Of a stretch of DNA of 64,000 nucleotides, positions 43,123 to 53,034 are shown piece after piece. Positions within the stretch are counted from its first letter, which is position 1, and every line of letters starts with the position of its first letter. The stretch comes from Azolla caroliniana (lineage: Eukaryota; Polypodiophyta): assembly GCA_043228905.1 (NCBI GenBank), contig JBHGNT010000016.1, forward strand, positions 15,128,001 through 15,192,000. Reading direction: 5' to 3'. A program made the translations under genes and the position numbers. The notes beneath the pieces were generated by a model, which saw only the letters and a list, made by a program, of their open reading frames with translations, had not been told where the DNA came from and ran no database searches.

Positions 43123-44123
43123 TGTCGTGAAGATCCGTTACTACGCGCGGATCGTGAGGCGGAACCGCAGGGGTTCTGGACCGGAAGGATTCAAAGTCGG
43201 TACAAGCTTTGGCGAGAAAGTACTTAAGATAGATTGGGAAAGAGAGAAGTTGAGATTAAACGATTGAGAGAGATTGATTGAACTTTTATCTTTGGATTTA
43301 GGAAACAAGTTACACCATCAATTTGATAACGAATTTCTTCTTCTTAATTTCATAAAAAAAACGTGTGTTTTCTCCTCCCCCTTCCTTCTTTTATAGATGC
43401 TCTCATGCATATGATGCATGTGAGGGTACAAGACATGCATAAATTGCACGTTTGCCATTTGGCGCTTATGTATTACATGTGGTGCATGATAACCATGTCA
43501 CTCATTTTAGCTCTTATGTATGAGAATTTACATGTAAAAGTACGATGATAGAAATATAATTTTAACTAAATACCATGGCTTAATGGTAAGCCAATTGATT
43601 CCTAACTTGGAGGTGCAAGGTTCGAATCTTTCCTTGCCCTCCTTGTATATGAATATTTATATATTTATTTATCTAGTCGCCGGACGCTGGTTCGCCGGAT
43701 ACCGGTGCCGCCACATCATCGGCTCTATCGCCGGTCCGATTTTGGTTGGCCAAAACCCTTTACGAGTAGCTAGCCCACCTCCACTCTTAGTTCAAGTTAC
43801 CTTGAACTCTCTATGCTCCACACATAGACACAAAGATAATATCTTTTGCTCCACCTTATATATGATGAGAGCCGTATTTGTCGTGCCTATGTGGGATATC
43901 TCACAATTTTCTCTTTTCCTTTCACAAACTTTATACCCTCATATCTTGACATTTAGTTGTCTGTTTCTCGTGTAATAAAGTGCATTCGAAACCTCCATCA
44001 TTTTGTACTTAGATATTAAATTTATTTAAAATGTTATCTTCACAATTATTGTATTATGTGATTCATACTCGATTTCGTACGTTTTATGGGATTTTCACAC
44101 TATTGCCGAAAATCTTCACGACA
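43123..44123. mobile_element. Solo LTR-like element, TGTCGTGAAGAT...ATCTTCACGACA
   Basis: 1001 bp with a perfect 12-bp terminal inverted repeat (TGTCGTGAAGAT / ATCTTCACGACA). The flanks are ACGT before and ACAT after, a likely 4-bp target duplication with one CG-to-CA change. Paralogous sites (ACACGTTACTAC near 48015; similar near 14231 and 46365) are empty. The beginning (GTGAGGCGGAACC) resembles the LTRs of element D and X. No retrotransposon gene is inside. Contains a tRNA-like stretch at 43571. Confidence 0.8.
43571..43640 (+). other. tRNA-like sequence (SINE head or tRNA-derived)
   Basis: TGGCTTAATGG (43576-43586) fits the A box and GGTTCGAATC (43619-43628) the B box of Pol III promoters, spaced as in a tRNA. 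GCTTAATGGTAAGC can form a D-arm. No complete acceptor stem is visible, so it is not a functional tRNA gene; a SINE inserted in the solo LTR is possible. Confidence 0.5.
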
Positions 44124-44278
44124 ACATTACTACAAATTTGTATGTGTATGTGAATGTATCTATGTGTACGGGACACACAATTCACATCCCACCATTATCT
44201 ATTATTTAGGTTCAAGTTTAGTCTCCAACAAAATGTTTGGTATCTCAATCATGGCATTTGTGCGCACACTGACGATGT

Positions 44279-44318
44279 TTCCCACATTGTGAGGCATGGG
44301 ATGGCCATGGTTATAAAC
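44279..44318 (+). promoter_or_regulatory. Degenerate snRNA promoter of U4 copy 4
   Basis: TTCCCACATTG at 44279-44289 has two changes from the USE, and TATAAAC at 44312-44318 one from TATAAAA. Spacing is unchanged at 33 nt. Promoter strength is probably reduced. Confidence 0.7.
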
Positions 44319-44344
44319 GAGAAAGGGGAGCAAACAATCAAATC

Positions 44345-44499
44345 ATCTTTGCGCTTGGGGCAATGACGTAGTTAGTGAGGGCTTCCCGAGACGCGTTAAT
44401 TGCTGGTTGAAAACTATTTCGAACCCCCCTCCTTGGCTCTTGAAAGAGAGCCTTGGAGAATTTTTGGAAAGGCCCCCTACCTCTTTGGAGGGGTGGGCC
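44345..44499 (+). ncRNA. U4: U4 spliceosomal snRNA, copy 4 (type 2)
   Basis: 155 nt, paralogue of copy 2. The k-turn elements GTGAGG and CCGAG, GGTTGAAAACTATTTC and the Sm site AATTTTTGG are intact, and the central hairpin GGCTCTTGAAAGAGAGCC is perfectly paired. One change (GCGTTAATT for GCGTCAATT) lies in the U4/U6 region. The RNA looks functional but the promoter is weakened. Confidence 0.88.
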
Positions 44500-45004
44500 T
44501 AGAAAACACCGTAACACAAACATTGAAAAAAGAATTAGTTGCCTTGTTTTGATGAACATAAGTTTCGTCCTTGTTTGGTCTTTCATGCCAGTTATTTTGT
44601 GTTTGTCTTCTCACCTCTAGCAATAAGCATGCTCATGCATGCTATACGACTTTCATAGCTATGCCATTATTGAGATTAGCATGCTTTCGACATAGTCATG
44701 GTTCCAATGTGTCCTAAGAACTCCTTTATTCAAGCAATCATGTCGAAATGATAATGTCTAACAAAATAGTATCTATGATTTCTAAAATTCTTGACATCCA
44801 AACTATCGCTGTTTAGGTTTTACACTAAGTCGAGAATTCCTTGAGGGTATGCATGATATGTGTTGTCGTTATGAGCATTAATTTTTCATCACGGCATGTG
44901 ATGGTGAGAGATTTTATATCCCTGAACAATGGTGTTGTTTTATTTTTAATTAAATTTTTAAATAATTAAATTTTTATTACAAAACTCCATAATTGGCCTA
45001 CTCC

Positions 45005-46190
45005 GTCGGACGTGCCGGTCCGTATCTCAAGGATGATTCTCCCCGGTAGCCACTTGTTGGCATTTGCCAAAACAATTTAGCTTCAGGGCTTAGCATTCGT
45101 TCTTTAGGTTTTCCGGCTCACGCAGATTCTTCCTTAGCGTAGTCTTTTGTGTTGTCTCGATTCTTCATTCATTCGGCGAATGGATTTGATAGTGGTGGCC
45201 TTATGTAGGATTTGAGTGTGAACCCATTCACCCATTTCGGTACCTCGTCTCTAGCTAATGTCCCCAACTGATATGTACCGTTCAATTCGTGATTATCCAA
45301 ATGAATACGGTCTAGTCCACGGAAACGTTAATTTCCTCGGCATTAACCCTATTTGGGTATGGAATACTAACACTACTATTTCAATTCTGAACAATTTCTC
45401 CTTACCCTTGAGATGCCGATCCACAAATGCGTTTCACTGATAGTGGGTCTCATGTAGCTAGCATATGGTTTTTAATAATTCTTCCTCTGGCTCCAACAAT
45501 TTGTCTAGTCGGCACTGTTTGCACTTGTTCTTTGGCAATCTATCCGTATCTCATTGACGATTTTCAATAAAATATTCTGAAGTGTTTTATTTTCCACTAG
45601 TCTGTTCGCCTATGGATAGTAGGAAGTGTTCTTCTCGTGTATGATGGCATAATATACCCTCAGGCCTTCTACAACTTGGTTAATAAAACGACAATCAAGC
45701 ATTTGAACCGTAAGCAAAGGTTTTCATACACGAACTTTGGTGTGGAAAGTGCCATGTTATCCCAGAGTGCCCTTGCCTCTACCCACTTCGTACAATTATA
45801 TGTAAGACAATTTTATACGTGTTCCCTGTTCTGGTCGCTGCTTGTTTGAACGGCCCGACGAAGTCTATTCCCAACTTCTGGAATGGCTCTAGTGGTAGGA
45901 TCGGATGATGCAATATCCTTGCATGTGTTGTTTGTTGACCCATCCACTAGCATAGATCACACTCGCAATAGTGGTTTACGACGTCCTTCTGCGTCGTTGG
46001 CCAGCAAAGGCCGCTTTGTCAAACCTTCTGAGCTGTGACATTCCCTGCGTAGTGTTGACTGGCTACTCTAGAATGTGCTTACCTTAGTACTGCCAACTTC
46101 TTGTCACTCCAAACGCACCGCCTCCAAATGCGTTCTGCGCCTCTGTGGTATAATATGTCTTTGATCAAGCAGAAGTTCCGTCTTTTCACC
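45005..46190 (-). pseudogene. Gypsy integrase relic (unit 3)
   Basis: Runs on the minus strand from the integrase N-terminus (about 46140-46190, matching CLI-GILYHK / QLAVKSRNF) through the finger and core (PLEPFQKLGIDFVG near 45860-45890; ENKTLQNIL near 45580) to the C-terminal tail near 45010. It is heavily mutated. It covers more of integrase than units 1 and 2, so it shows what those units lost. At 46155-46480 it is joined to the same flank as the other units, ending before the U4 gene. Confidence 0.8.
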
Positions 46191-46479
46191 GCCAACTATT
46201 TCTCTACATCTAAAATATTGTTTTGTTTAGGTTTTACAGTTCGAGAATTCCCTTATGGTATGTGATATGTGTAAGCATAATATCCTCTGAATTTGGAATG
46301 TTTATAACCTCAGTTGTTGTAAATATTCCTGATGGACTCCGATTCACTTAAATCAACAATATAACACGGTACTACAAATTTGTATGTGTATGTGAATGTA
46401 TCTATGTGTATGGGACACAACTCACATCCCACCATTATCTATTATTTAGGTTCAGGTTTAGTCTCCAACATAATTGGCC

Positions 46480-47880
46480 TACTATGTTGGAGGTGCTAGT
46501 CCGTATCTCGAGGATGATTCTCCCCGGTCACCACATGTTGGCATTTGCCAAACCGGTTTTGCTGAAGCTCTTAGTGTTCGTCCTATAGGTTTTCTGGCTC
46601 GCGCCGATTATTCCTTAGTGTAGTCATTTGTGTTGTCCCTACTCTCCTTTCGTTTGACGAATGTATTCGATAGTGGGGGGCCTATGTAGGGTTTGAGTGT
46701 GAACCCATTCACCCATTTCGGTACCTCGTCTGTAGCTAATGTGCCCAACTAATATGTACTGTTAAATTTATCGATTATCCAAATGAATACGGTCTAATCC
46801 ACCGAAACCTTAATTTCCTTGGCATTAAAGTGACCTGGGTATGGAATACTAACACAACTTTGTCGATTCCGAATAATTTCTCGTTACCCTTGCGATGCCG
46901 ATTGACAAATGGCTTTCGTTGGTAGTGGCTCTCGTGTATCTGCCATATAGTTTTTAAATAGTCTTCCTCTAGTTCCAACAATTTCTTCAGTCGGCACTGT
47001 TTGAACTTCTTCTTGCGTAGTTGCACGGAGATCTATACCCGGAGACTCTAGATTTGAAACTCTATGAGCATTACTACCTCCAATTCGAATGCCATCCGGA
47101 ATGGGGTTGACTGGATGTTTGTCTTATAAGTGGTCCGGTTTGCCTACAACGCGCTTTGTAGCTTCGAATTCCAACTTGTCTGGTTCTTATTGGTTATTTT
47201 GTTTAAAATATTTTGAATTGTTTTATTTGCGACTAATCCATTCGCCTATCTATAGTATGAAGTCTTCTTCTCGTGTATGATGGCATACTATAGCCTTTGA
47301 CCTTCCACAACTTGGTTAATAAAATGTTCGCCTTGATTGTTGATGAGCTCAATCAAGCATTTGAACTGGCACCAAATGTTTTCATACAAGAACTTTGCTA
47401 TGGAAACTGCCATGTTATCCCAAAGTGCTTTCGCCTCTACCTAGTTCGTACATTAATAGGTAGCGATAGTTATATACTTCTTCCCTGTTCTGGCCGCTCC
47501 TAGTTTGTACAACCTGACGAAGTCTATTCCCCACTTCTGGAATGGCTCTAATGGTAGGATCGGTTGATTCAAAATCCTTGCTTGGGTTGTCTGTTGACCC
47601 ATCCACTAACATAGATCACACTCTCGACAGTGCTTTACCGTGTCCTTCTGCATCGTTGGCCACCAAAGGCCGCGTTGCCAAACCTTCTGGGCAGTGTCAT
47701 TCCCTGCGTAGTGTCAACCGACTACTTCGGAATGTGCTTCCCTTATTACTACCGACTTCTTGTCACTCCAAATGCACCGCCTCCAAATGCCTTCTGCTTC
47801 TTTGTGGTATAGTATGCCGTTGATCAAGCAGAAGTTCCGACTTTTCACCGCCAACTGCTTCTCGACATCCAAAATATTGT
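46480..47880 (-). pseudogene. Gypsy integrase relic (unit 4)
   Basis: Nearly full-length decayed integrase on the minus strand: LAVKSRNFCLINGILYHK (about 47815-47860), PLEPFQKWGIDFVRL (about 47520-47560), a core remnant with SDQGEHF-like sequence near 47330, and FVNRHRKGNEKLFGID / PRKLRFRWIRPYSFG at 46775-46930. It is the best preserved of the four unit relics and belongs to the A/B lineage. Confidence 0.85.
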
Positions 47881-48184
47881 TTTGTTTAGGTTTTACAGTT
47901 TGAGAATCCCTGACGGTATGTGATATGTCTAATCATGACATCCTTTGAATTTGGAATGTTTATAACATCAGTTGTTGTAAATATTCCTGATGGACTCCGA
48001 TTCACTTAAATGAGCAATATAACACGTTACTACAGGTTTGTATGTGTATGTATATGTTTATGTATCTATGTGTACAACACACAAAATTCACATCCCACCC
48101 ATATCTATTATTTAGGTTTAGGTTTTGTCTCCAACAAAACGTTTGGTATTTTAATCATGCCATTAGTGCGCACACTGACAACGT

Positions 48185-48224
48185 GTCCCACATCGTGAGG
48201 CATGGGATGGCCATGGCTATAAAA
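48185..48224 (+). promoter_or_regulatory. snRNA promoter of U4 copy 5
   Basis: A perfect USE, GTCCCACATCG (48185-48195), and TATAAAA (48218-48224), 33 nt apart; RNA start 33 nt after the TATA start, identical to copy 2. Confidence 0.9.
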
Positions 48225-48250
48225 GAGAAAGGGGAGCATATGGGCAAATC

Positions 48251-48405
48251 ATCTTTGCGCTTGGGGCAATGACGTAGTTAGTGAAGGCTTCCTGAGACGC
48301 GTCAATTGCTGGTTGAAAACTATTTCCAACCCCCGTCCTTGGCTCTTGAAATAGAGCCTTGGAGAATTTTTGGAAAGGCCCCCCAGTTCTTTGGAGGGGT
48401 GGGCC
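48251..48405 (+). ncRNA. U4: U4 spliceosomal snRNA, copy 5 (type 2)
   Basis: 155 nt with ATCTTTGCGCTTGGGG, GGTTGAAAACTATTTC and Sm site AATTTTTGG intact under a perfect promoter. Differences: GTGAAGG and CTGAG in the k-turn arms, CCCCCGTCC for CCCCCCTCC, and GAAATAGAGCC in the central hairpin. The k-turn changes could weaken binding of the 15.5K protein, so it may be expressed but impaired. Confidence 0.88.
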
Positions 48406-48765
48406 TAGAAGAAAATGTAACACAAACATTGAAAAAAGAATTAGTTGCCTTGTTTTGATGAACATAAATTCCGTCCTTGTTAGGTCTTTCACGTAAGTTG
48501 TTTTGTGTTCGTCTTCTCACCTCTAGCAATAACCACGTTTATGCATTCTATACGATTTTCATAGCTATGCCATAATTGAGATTAGCCTGCTTTCGACATA
48601 GTTATGGTTCCAATTTGTCCCAAGAACTCCTTCATTCAAGAAATCACGTCGAAATGATAAAGACTAATAAGATAGGATCTATGATTTCTAAAATTCTCGA
48701 AATCCAAACTATCGCGGTTTAGGTTTTACACTAAGTCAAGAATTCCTTGAGGGTATGCATGTCAA

Positions 48766-49005
48766 GTGTGAACATTAAGGAGAATAGCTACGTTCTTATC
48801 AAGGGAGGCTTGACTTATGTTGAGACTTTGACAGTGTGGCTTTGAGTCTTTGTTAGCTAACCACATGCATTCATCGCAAAACCCAAGGTAAGACTCGTAT
48901 CAACCATTAATGGTAAGGGATATAAAGGAGGTACAGGTCCATCTCACGTCGTTGTTAAGGGGTGGTCAGGTGGTTTGGTACCCCCTCTTTCCTTTCATTG
49001 ATCTA
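48766..49005. repeat. Segment duplicated from 10428-10672
   Basis: About 90% alike to the earlier copy and cut at GATCTA by the LTR at 49006. Confidence 0.8.
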
Positions 49006-49600
49006 TGTTGAGAATCAACCTTAACATAGCACAACGTGTGAACACACCTTTTGAGAATCCATGATTACTCAAAGGTCAAGAGTCACACCACTACTCTCTA
49101 CACATTAACTATGTGTCATAGAATCATATTCTATGACACATAACTAATGAGTTACATATTCCCCATGACTATGAGTCTTCACATTCCCCAAGAGAGAGAG
49201 CGGTTGTTGTAGTTAATTAATGAAGAGAGAGGGTGACTATATATAAAGCACCCTCCTCACACTTTATACTAAGTCGGTTGTGACTCCTTGTAATGCTACA
49301 ATTTTGTATCTCCATTCCACTTGTGAAATATACACCTTCTTCTTAAGTATTTTATTTCTCTTGCTTATTTATCTTGTGTTCTCTTCTCTCCTCTATTTTT
49401 CTCTCTCTCTTTGTCACAGACACATAACACACATATCTATTCCGCCGCACAAGAATCACCATCGATTCTTTACATAGTATTAGAGTGATTTGGTAGCTCG
49501 ATCTAGCCCACTCGCCTCTTCGTGATCGTGTGTTGTGCTCTACGCTAATGTTCAAGAACAACCAGCTCATCGTTATCGTAGTACCACTACATAGCTCGTA
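49006..49600 (+). mobile_element. LTR (469 bp), primer-binding site and short leader of a truncated element
   Basis: TGTTGAGAATC...GATTCTTTACA (49006-49474), relative of the solo LTR at 2570. It is followed by TAGTATTAGAGTG, a mutated version of the initiator-Met primer site TGGTATCAGAGC, so this is the 5' LTR of a copia-like element. About 120 bp of leader follows, then the sequence changes abruptly to gypsy relic F. The rest of the element is missing. Confidence 0.8.
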
Positions 49601-51043
49601 GCGCACTTATGCAGCTGACCGAACCCAAGTGGTACCGGTCGGTATACTATGCGAGCTAGAAACTGTCACAAGCGGAACAAAATTACTTCACAACGGAAAG
49701 AGAGGCCTTAGGGATGATTTTTAGTGTGACGAAGTTCCGGCACTATTTGTTGGGCCGTAAATTTTCATTTCACGTAGACCATTCCACACTTTTATACTTG
49801 GTCTCTAAGGCATCCCTCACAGGTAAGCTGGCCTGGTGGACATTGCTACTACAGGAATTCGAGTTCGAAATTTATCATCGACCGAGTATACAACACGCGG
49901 TTGCCGACTATTTGAGCCGGTTAGAAACCGGCGAGACCGGTGACGGCGTACCAGATGAATTTCCCGATGCCGAACTGTTTAAAATTACAACAGAAACCAC
50001 AACAGATAGTACAGTTCCGGACGAGGACAAATGGTTAACGAACATGCATTAGTTCTTAAGCATAGGACTACCTCCAGAAGAGATGAACAAAGACGAACGA
50101 AAACGATTGGCGGTCCAAAGCCGGCATTTTTGTTTATTACAGGACACCCTATACCACAAGGGAACCAATGGAATATGGCGGAGAGCGATGAAAAGGACAC
50201 CATATTACGGGAAGCACATTGCGGAGTCGCCGGAGGACACTATGCCGATGAAGCTACAACAAAAAAGATATGGCGCAATGTGCTATGGTGGCCAACGACA
50301 CTGAAAGGTTCGGTCTGATATACAAAGGAATGTGATTTGTGTAAACGAATGGGCCAACCGACAGAACAGGCGCGGATGCCTCACCAACCAGTACTACCCT
50401 TGGAACCATTAAAAAATGGGGGTTGGACTTTGTCGGACCGTTCAAGCTGCCAGCCATGCCAACCGGCAACAGATACGTCATTGTCACTACGGATTATTGC
50501 ACCAAGTGGGTAGAGGCCAAGGCTTTGCGAGACAATACCACGACATCAATGACAAAGTTCCTTTACGGGTACATCTGGTGCCGTTACGAATGTCCCATCG
50601 AATTAATTAGCAACTAGGGTGGACACTTCCTCGGTCAAGTACTGGAGAGCCTAACAACGTTCTACGCAGTAGTACACAAGAACAACACTCTGTACTACTC
50701 GTAGGCCAATGGACTAGCCGAGTCCACCAACAAGACACTACAGAACATCCTCCAGAAGATCGTCAACGAGAACTAGACCGATTGGGACACGAAGTTGCAT
50801 AGTGCATTATGGGCTTACCGGATGACGTATAAAACGAGCATCAGGACGACACCATTCTGGTTAGCGTTCGGACTAAAAGCAGTGATGCCGATTGAATTTC
50901 AAGTACCGAGCTTACGGATACAGGTCCGGGAGTGACTGAGTGAAAAGGAATCAGAGAAAATCCGATTGGCAGCACTATGTGAGTTGGAAGAGCATCGGAT
51001 AACGAGTATCATGTAGTTGGAACTGGAGCAGCGGTGTCGGGAA
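49600..51043 (+). pseudogene. Relic F: RNase H and integrase of the element B lineage
   Basis: Closely related to element B: RNase H (MIFSVTKFRHYLLGRKF, FHVDHSTLLYLVSKASL, ADYLSRLETGE), the integrase N-terminus (LAVQSRHFCLLQDTLYHKG, REAHCGVAGGHYADE, CDLCKRMGQPTEQ), core (LDFVGPFKLPAMPTGN) and the start of the C-terminal region. Stops include TAG at YAS-stop-KLS, NMH-stop-FLS, ISN-stop-GG, YYS-stop-AN and NEN-stop-TD, and a TGA near 50934. It ends at about 51043 in the LTR X junction. No reverse transcriptase or third gene remains. Confidence 0.88.
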
Positions 51044-52322
51044 AACACGACGAGGATACATGAACTTTGAGGCAGGACCTCGGGGCCTCCGACCGGAAGA
51101 TATCAGATTCGTATGATTATATTAAACAATTAATACAAAATGATAAAGATTCACAAATTTCATTAATAAAGGGAAAGAAAGATTACAATTAATCCCAAGA
51201 TTGGGATTACAAAAATTTGCTAATGGAGATGACTAGAGTAATAGATTAGAAGAAATTAAATATGGATTTAATTAGAATATTAGGGTTTTTAGCTTCAATT
51301 CGAAAATTAGGGTTTTTGAGTTATATGGCTTTGATTAGGAAATTAGGGTTTATGACTTCCGTAAGGAAATTTAGGGTTCTTGGCTTCGATAAGATAAGAG
51401 AGCTCCGAAAGAAAAGGAAAACAATTAAGATAATATGGAGAGTATGTCCCAGTGTAGGAAAAAAAATGGAATATATATGGAGTTCTCCCTTGATCATAGC
51501 CTTTCCACTTTTTGTTGCATGGCCTCTACTTTTAGTTGCTTAGCTTTTTCTTTTAGTTGCATGGCTTTTTCGTTTAGTTGCATGTGACCGTCCACATGAC
51601 CTTTACTTTTTGCATGCACTCCAACTTTAGTTGCTTGCGTCCACATGGCCTTTACTTTAGTTCTCTTCACTTTACTTTAGTTTGTTGCATGATCCAATCT
51701 TCCGTCCGTCCGCGTCCAACCTCGTCCGGTAGCCGGTTCCGCCCGATCGCCGAATCCCTCGCCGGCCGGTTCCATTTTGGTTGCCAGTTGCGGTTGCAGT
51801 TTTGGTTACCAGTTGGTTTCCAGTTTTGCTTGCTTGCCGGACAGTTCCGGTTCCAGTTTTGCTTGCCGGTTCCGGGTTTGCTTACCGGCCGGTTTCCGGT
51901 TTTTATTGCCGACCGGTTCCGGTTTGCTTGCCGGTTCCAGTTCCGGTTTTGCTTGCCGGCCGGTTCCGATGTCAGTTTGCTTGCCGGTTCCGGTTTTGCT
52001 TACTGGCCGGTTTCCGGTTTGCATACCGGCCATATTCGGGATTTGCTTACCGGACCGATTTCCAGATTTGCTTGCCGGTTCTAGTTCTGGTTTTGCTTAC
52101 CGGCCAGTTTCCAGTTTTAGGGAATTTGGCCAATCATCCATTAAGACAAAGTGGCCAAAGTGCTCTTAGCACAAATGAAAAATGAGGGAGCTCAAGGTGC
52201 TTATATAGCCAGGGCCTTAACTTTCCTATCTATGTGGGATAGTTCTAATTTCCCTATCTTCTCAAACTTTATTTTCACATAACTTGATATGTATTTCTCC
52301 ATTTTGTATATAGTAAAAACGT
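51044..52322. mobile_element. LTR X, partial, with a Gly-Cys-codon-like GC minisatellite
   Basis: The start (TTGAGGCAGGACCTCGG) resembles the element D LTR (ATGAGGCGGGACCTCGG), and the body resembles the solo LTR at 43123 (GGTTCCGCCCGATCGCC; ATGTGGGATA; CTCCAT.TTTTGTA). Comparison with that LTR puts the missing end about 130 bp beyond 52322, so element D inserted into X. At 51780-52120 lie about a dozen imperfect copies of TTGCCGGTTCCGGTTTTGC-type units, which produce repetitive open frames without meaning. 51240-51400 has several TTAGGGTTT pieces. Confidence 0.6.
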
Positions 52323-52961
52323 TGTCGAGGTATTCCTCGCGGATGCGTGGAATGAGGCGGGACCTCGGGGGTCCTGTACCGAAGAGTAAGAGAGAAAGAG
52401 AAGAGACCCACTACGTGCGAGCGTAGATTCACAGGGACACGGCCCTTCGACGCAGAGACGTGAGTGGGACAGCGACACAGAAAGACACGAAAATATGTAT
52501 GTATTGACAAGACAAACAACAAGAACACGAAGACAACAAACACGAAGCGGGTTACAACCGAATAGGCCGGCGAACAGATGCCGATACCTGTTCGTAAACG
52601 CACAGAAAGACAGGAACAAGTTGGAGGTGCTGCCGGAAGCACTCGGGCATTCCTCAGAGCAGCGCGAGTCTCCCGAAACCTGCACAGAAGGAAGCTATGG
52701 AGTCTGCGAACCAGAGAGAGAGAGAGAGCGAGAAGCCTTCGCGCCCAATCCGACAGCACTTCGTCCTCGACTCTCTGCGATCCCCTTACTCTCCTCGTCT
52801 CCCTCCTTTTATAGGCAAGGAAGGAGCCGTTTCCCCTTTACTCCCTACCTACCGAATCTACCCAGGATCTCTTATGTACAACTTAAGGCGCACGTGCATG
52901 AAGAGTCGGTTTCTACGCTTCGGTACACCGATTCCGCTTGTGGACGGTTTTCTTCACGACA
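52323..52961 (-). repeat. Element D 3' LTR (639 bp)
   Basis: Ends TGTCGAGGTATTCC and TTCTTCACGACA on the plus strand. On the element strand AAATGGGGGCGGA (52974-52962) ends directly at it, a clear polypurine tract. A GA run lies near 52710-52735. Confidence 0.9.
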
Positions 52962-53034
52962 TCCGCCCCCATTTAACCGCGCATCCACCGGCATGCGCCA
53001 AATTGTGTTGGGACGGAGAAAACCGGTCCAGCCT

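Larger units (their letters stand above)
39263..45000. repeat. Duplicated array: end of unit 1 and whole of unit 2
   Basis: 39263-39663 continues unit 1 after element A and matches 44598-45000 (CTCACCTCTAGCAATAAGC; AATTGGCCTACT). Unit 2 runs from about 39664 to 45000, parallel to 10740-14722 at well over 90%, and carries U4 copies 3 and 4. Unlike unit 1 it has a solo LTR at 43123-44123 between the promoter-like repeats. The 39470-39660 part is AT-rich and non-coding. Confidence 0.85.
47880..48765. repeat. Duplicated array, end of unit 4 with U4 copy 5
   Basis: Matches 14041-14722 plus 39263-39500, and 44120-44840, through CGACATCCAAAATATTG, the short CACACAA stretches, the U4 promoter and gene, and CTCACCTCTAGCAATAA. 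At about 48765 it passes into the segment shared with 10428. Confidence 0.85.

Noticed and set aside
43571-43640. Functional tRNA gene
   Set aside because: A and B boxes are present but no complete acceptor stem can be drawn; listed only as tRNA-like.
51578-52185. Cys/Phe/Gly-rich secreted-like protein
   Set aside because: It is a translation of the CCGGTT minisatellite; the frame is open only because of the repeat.
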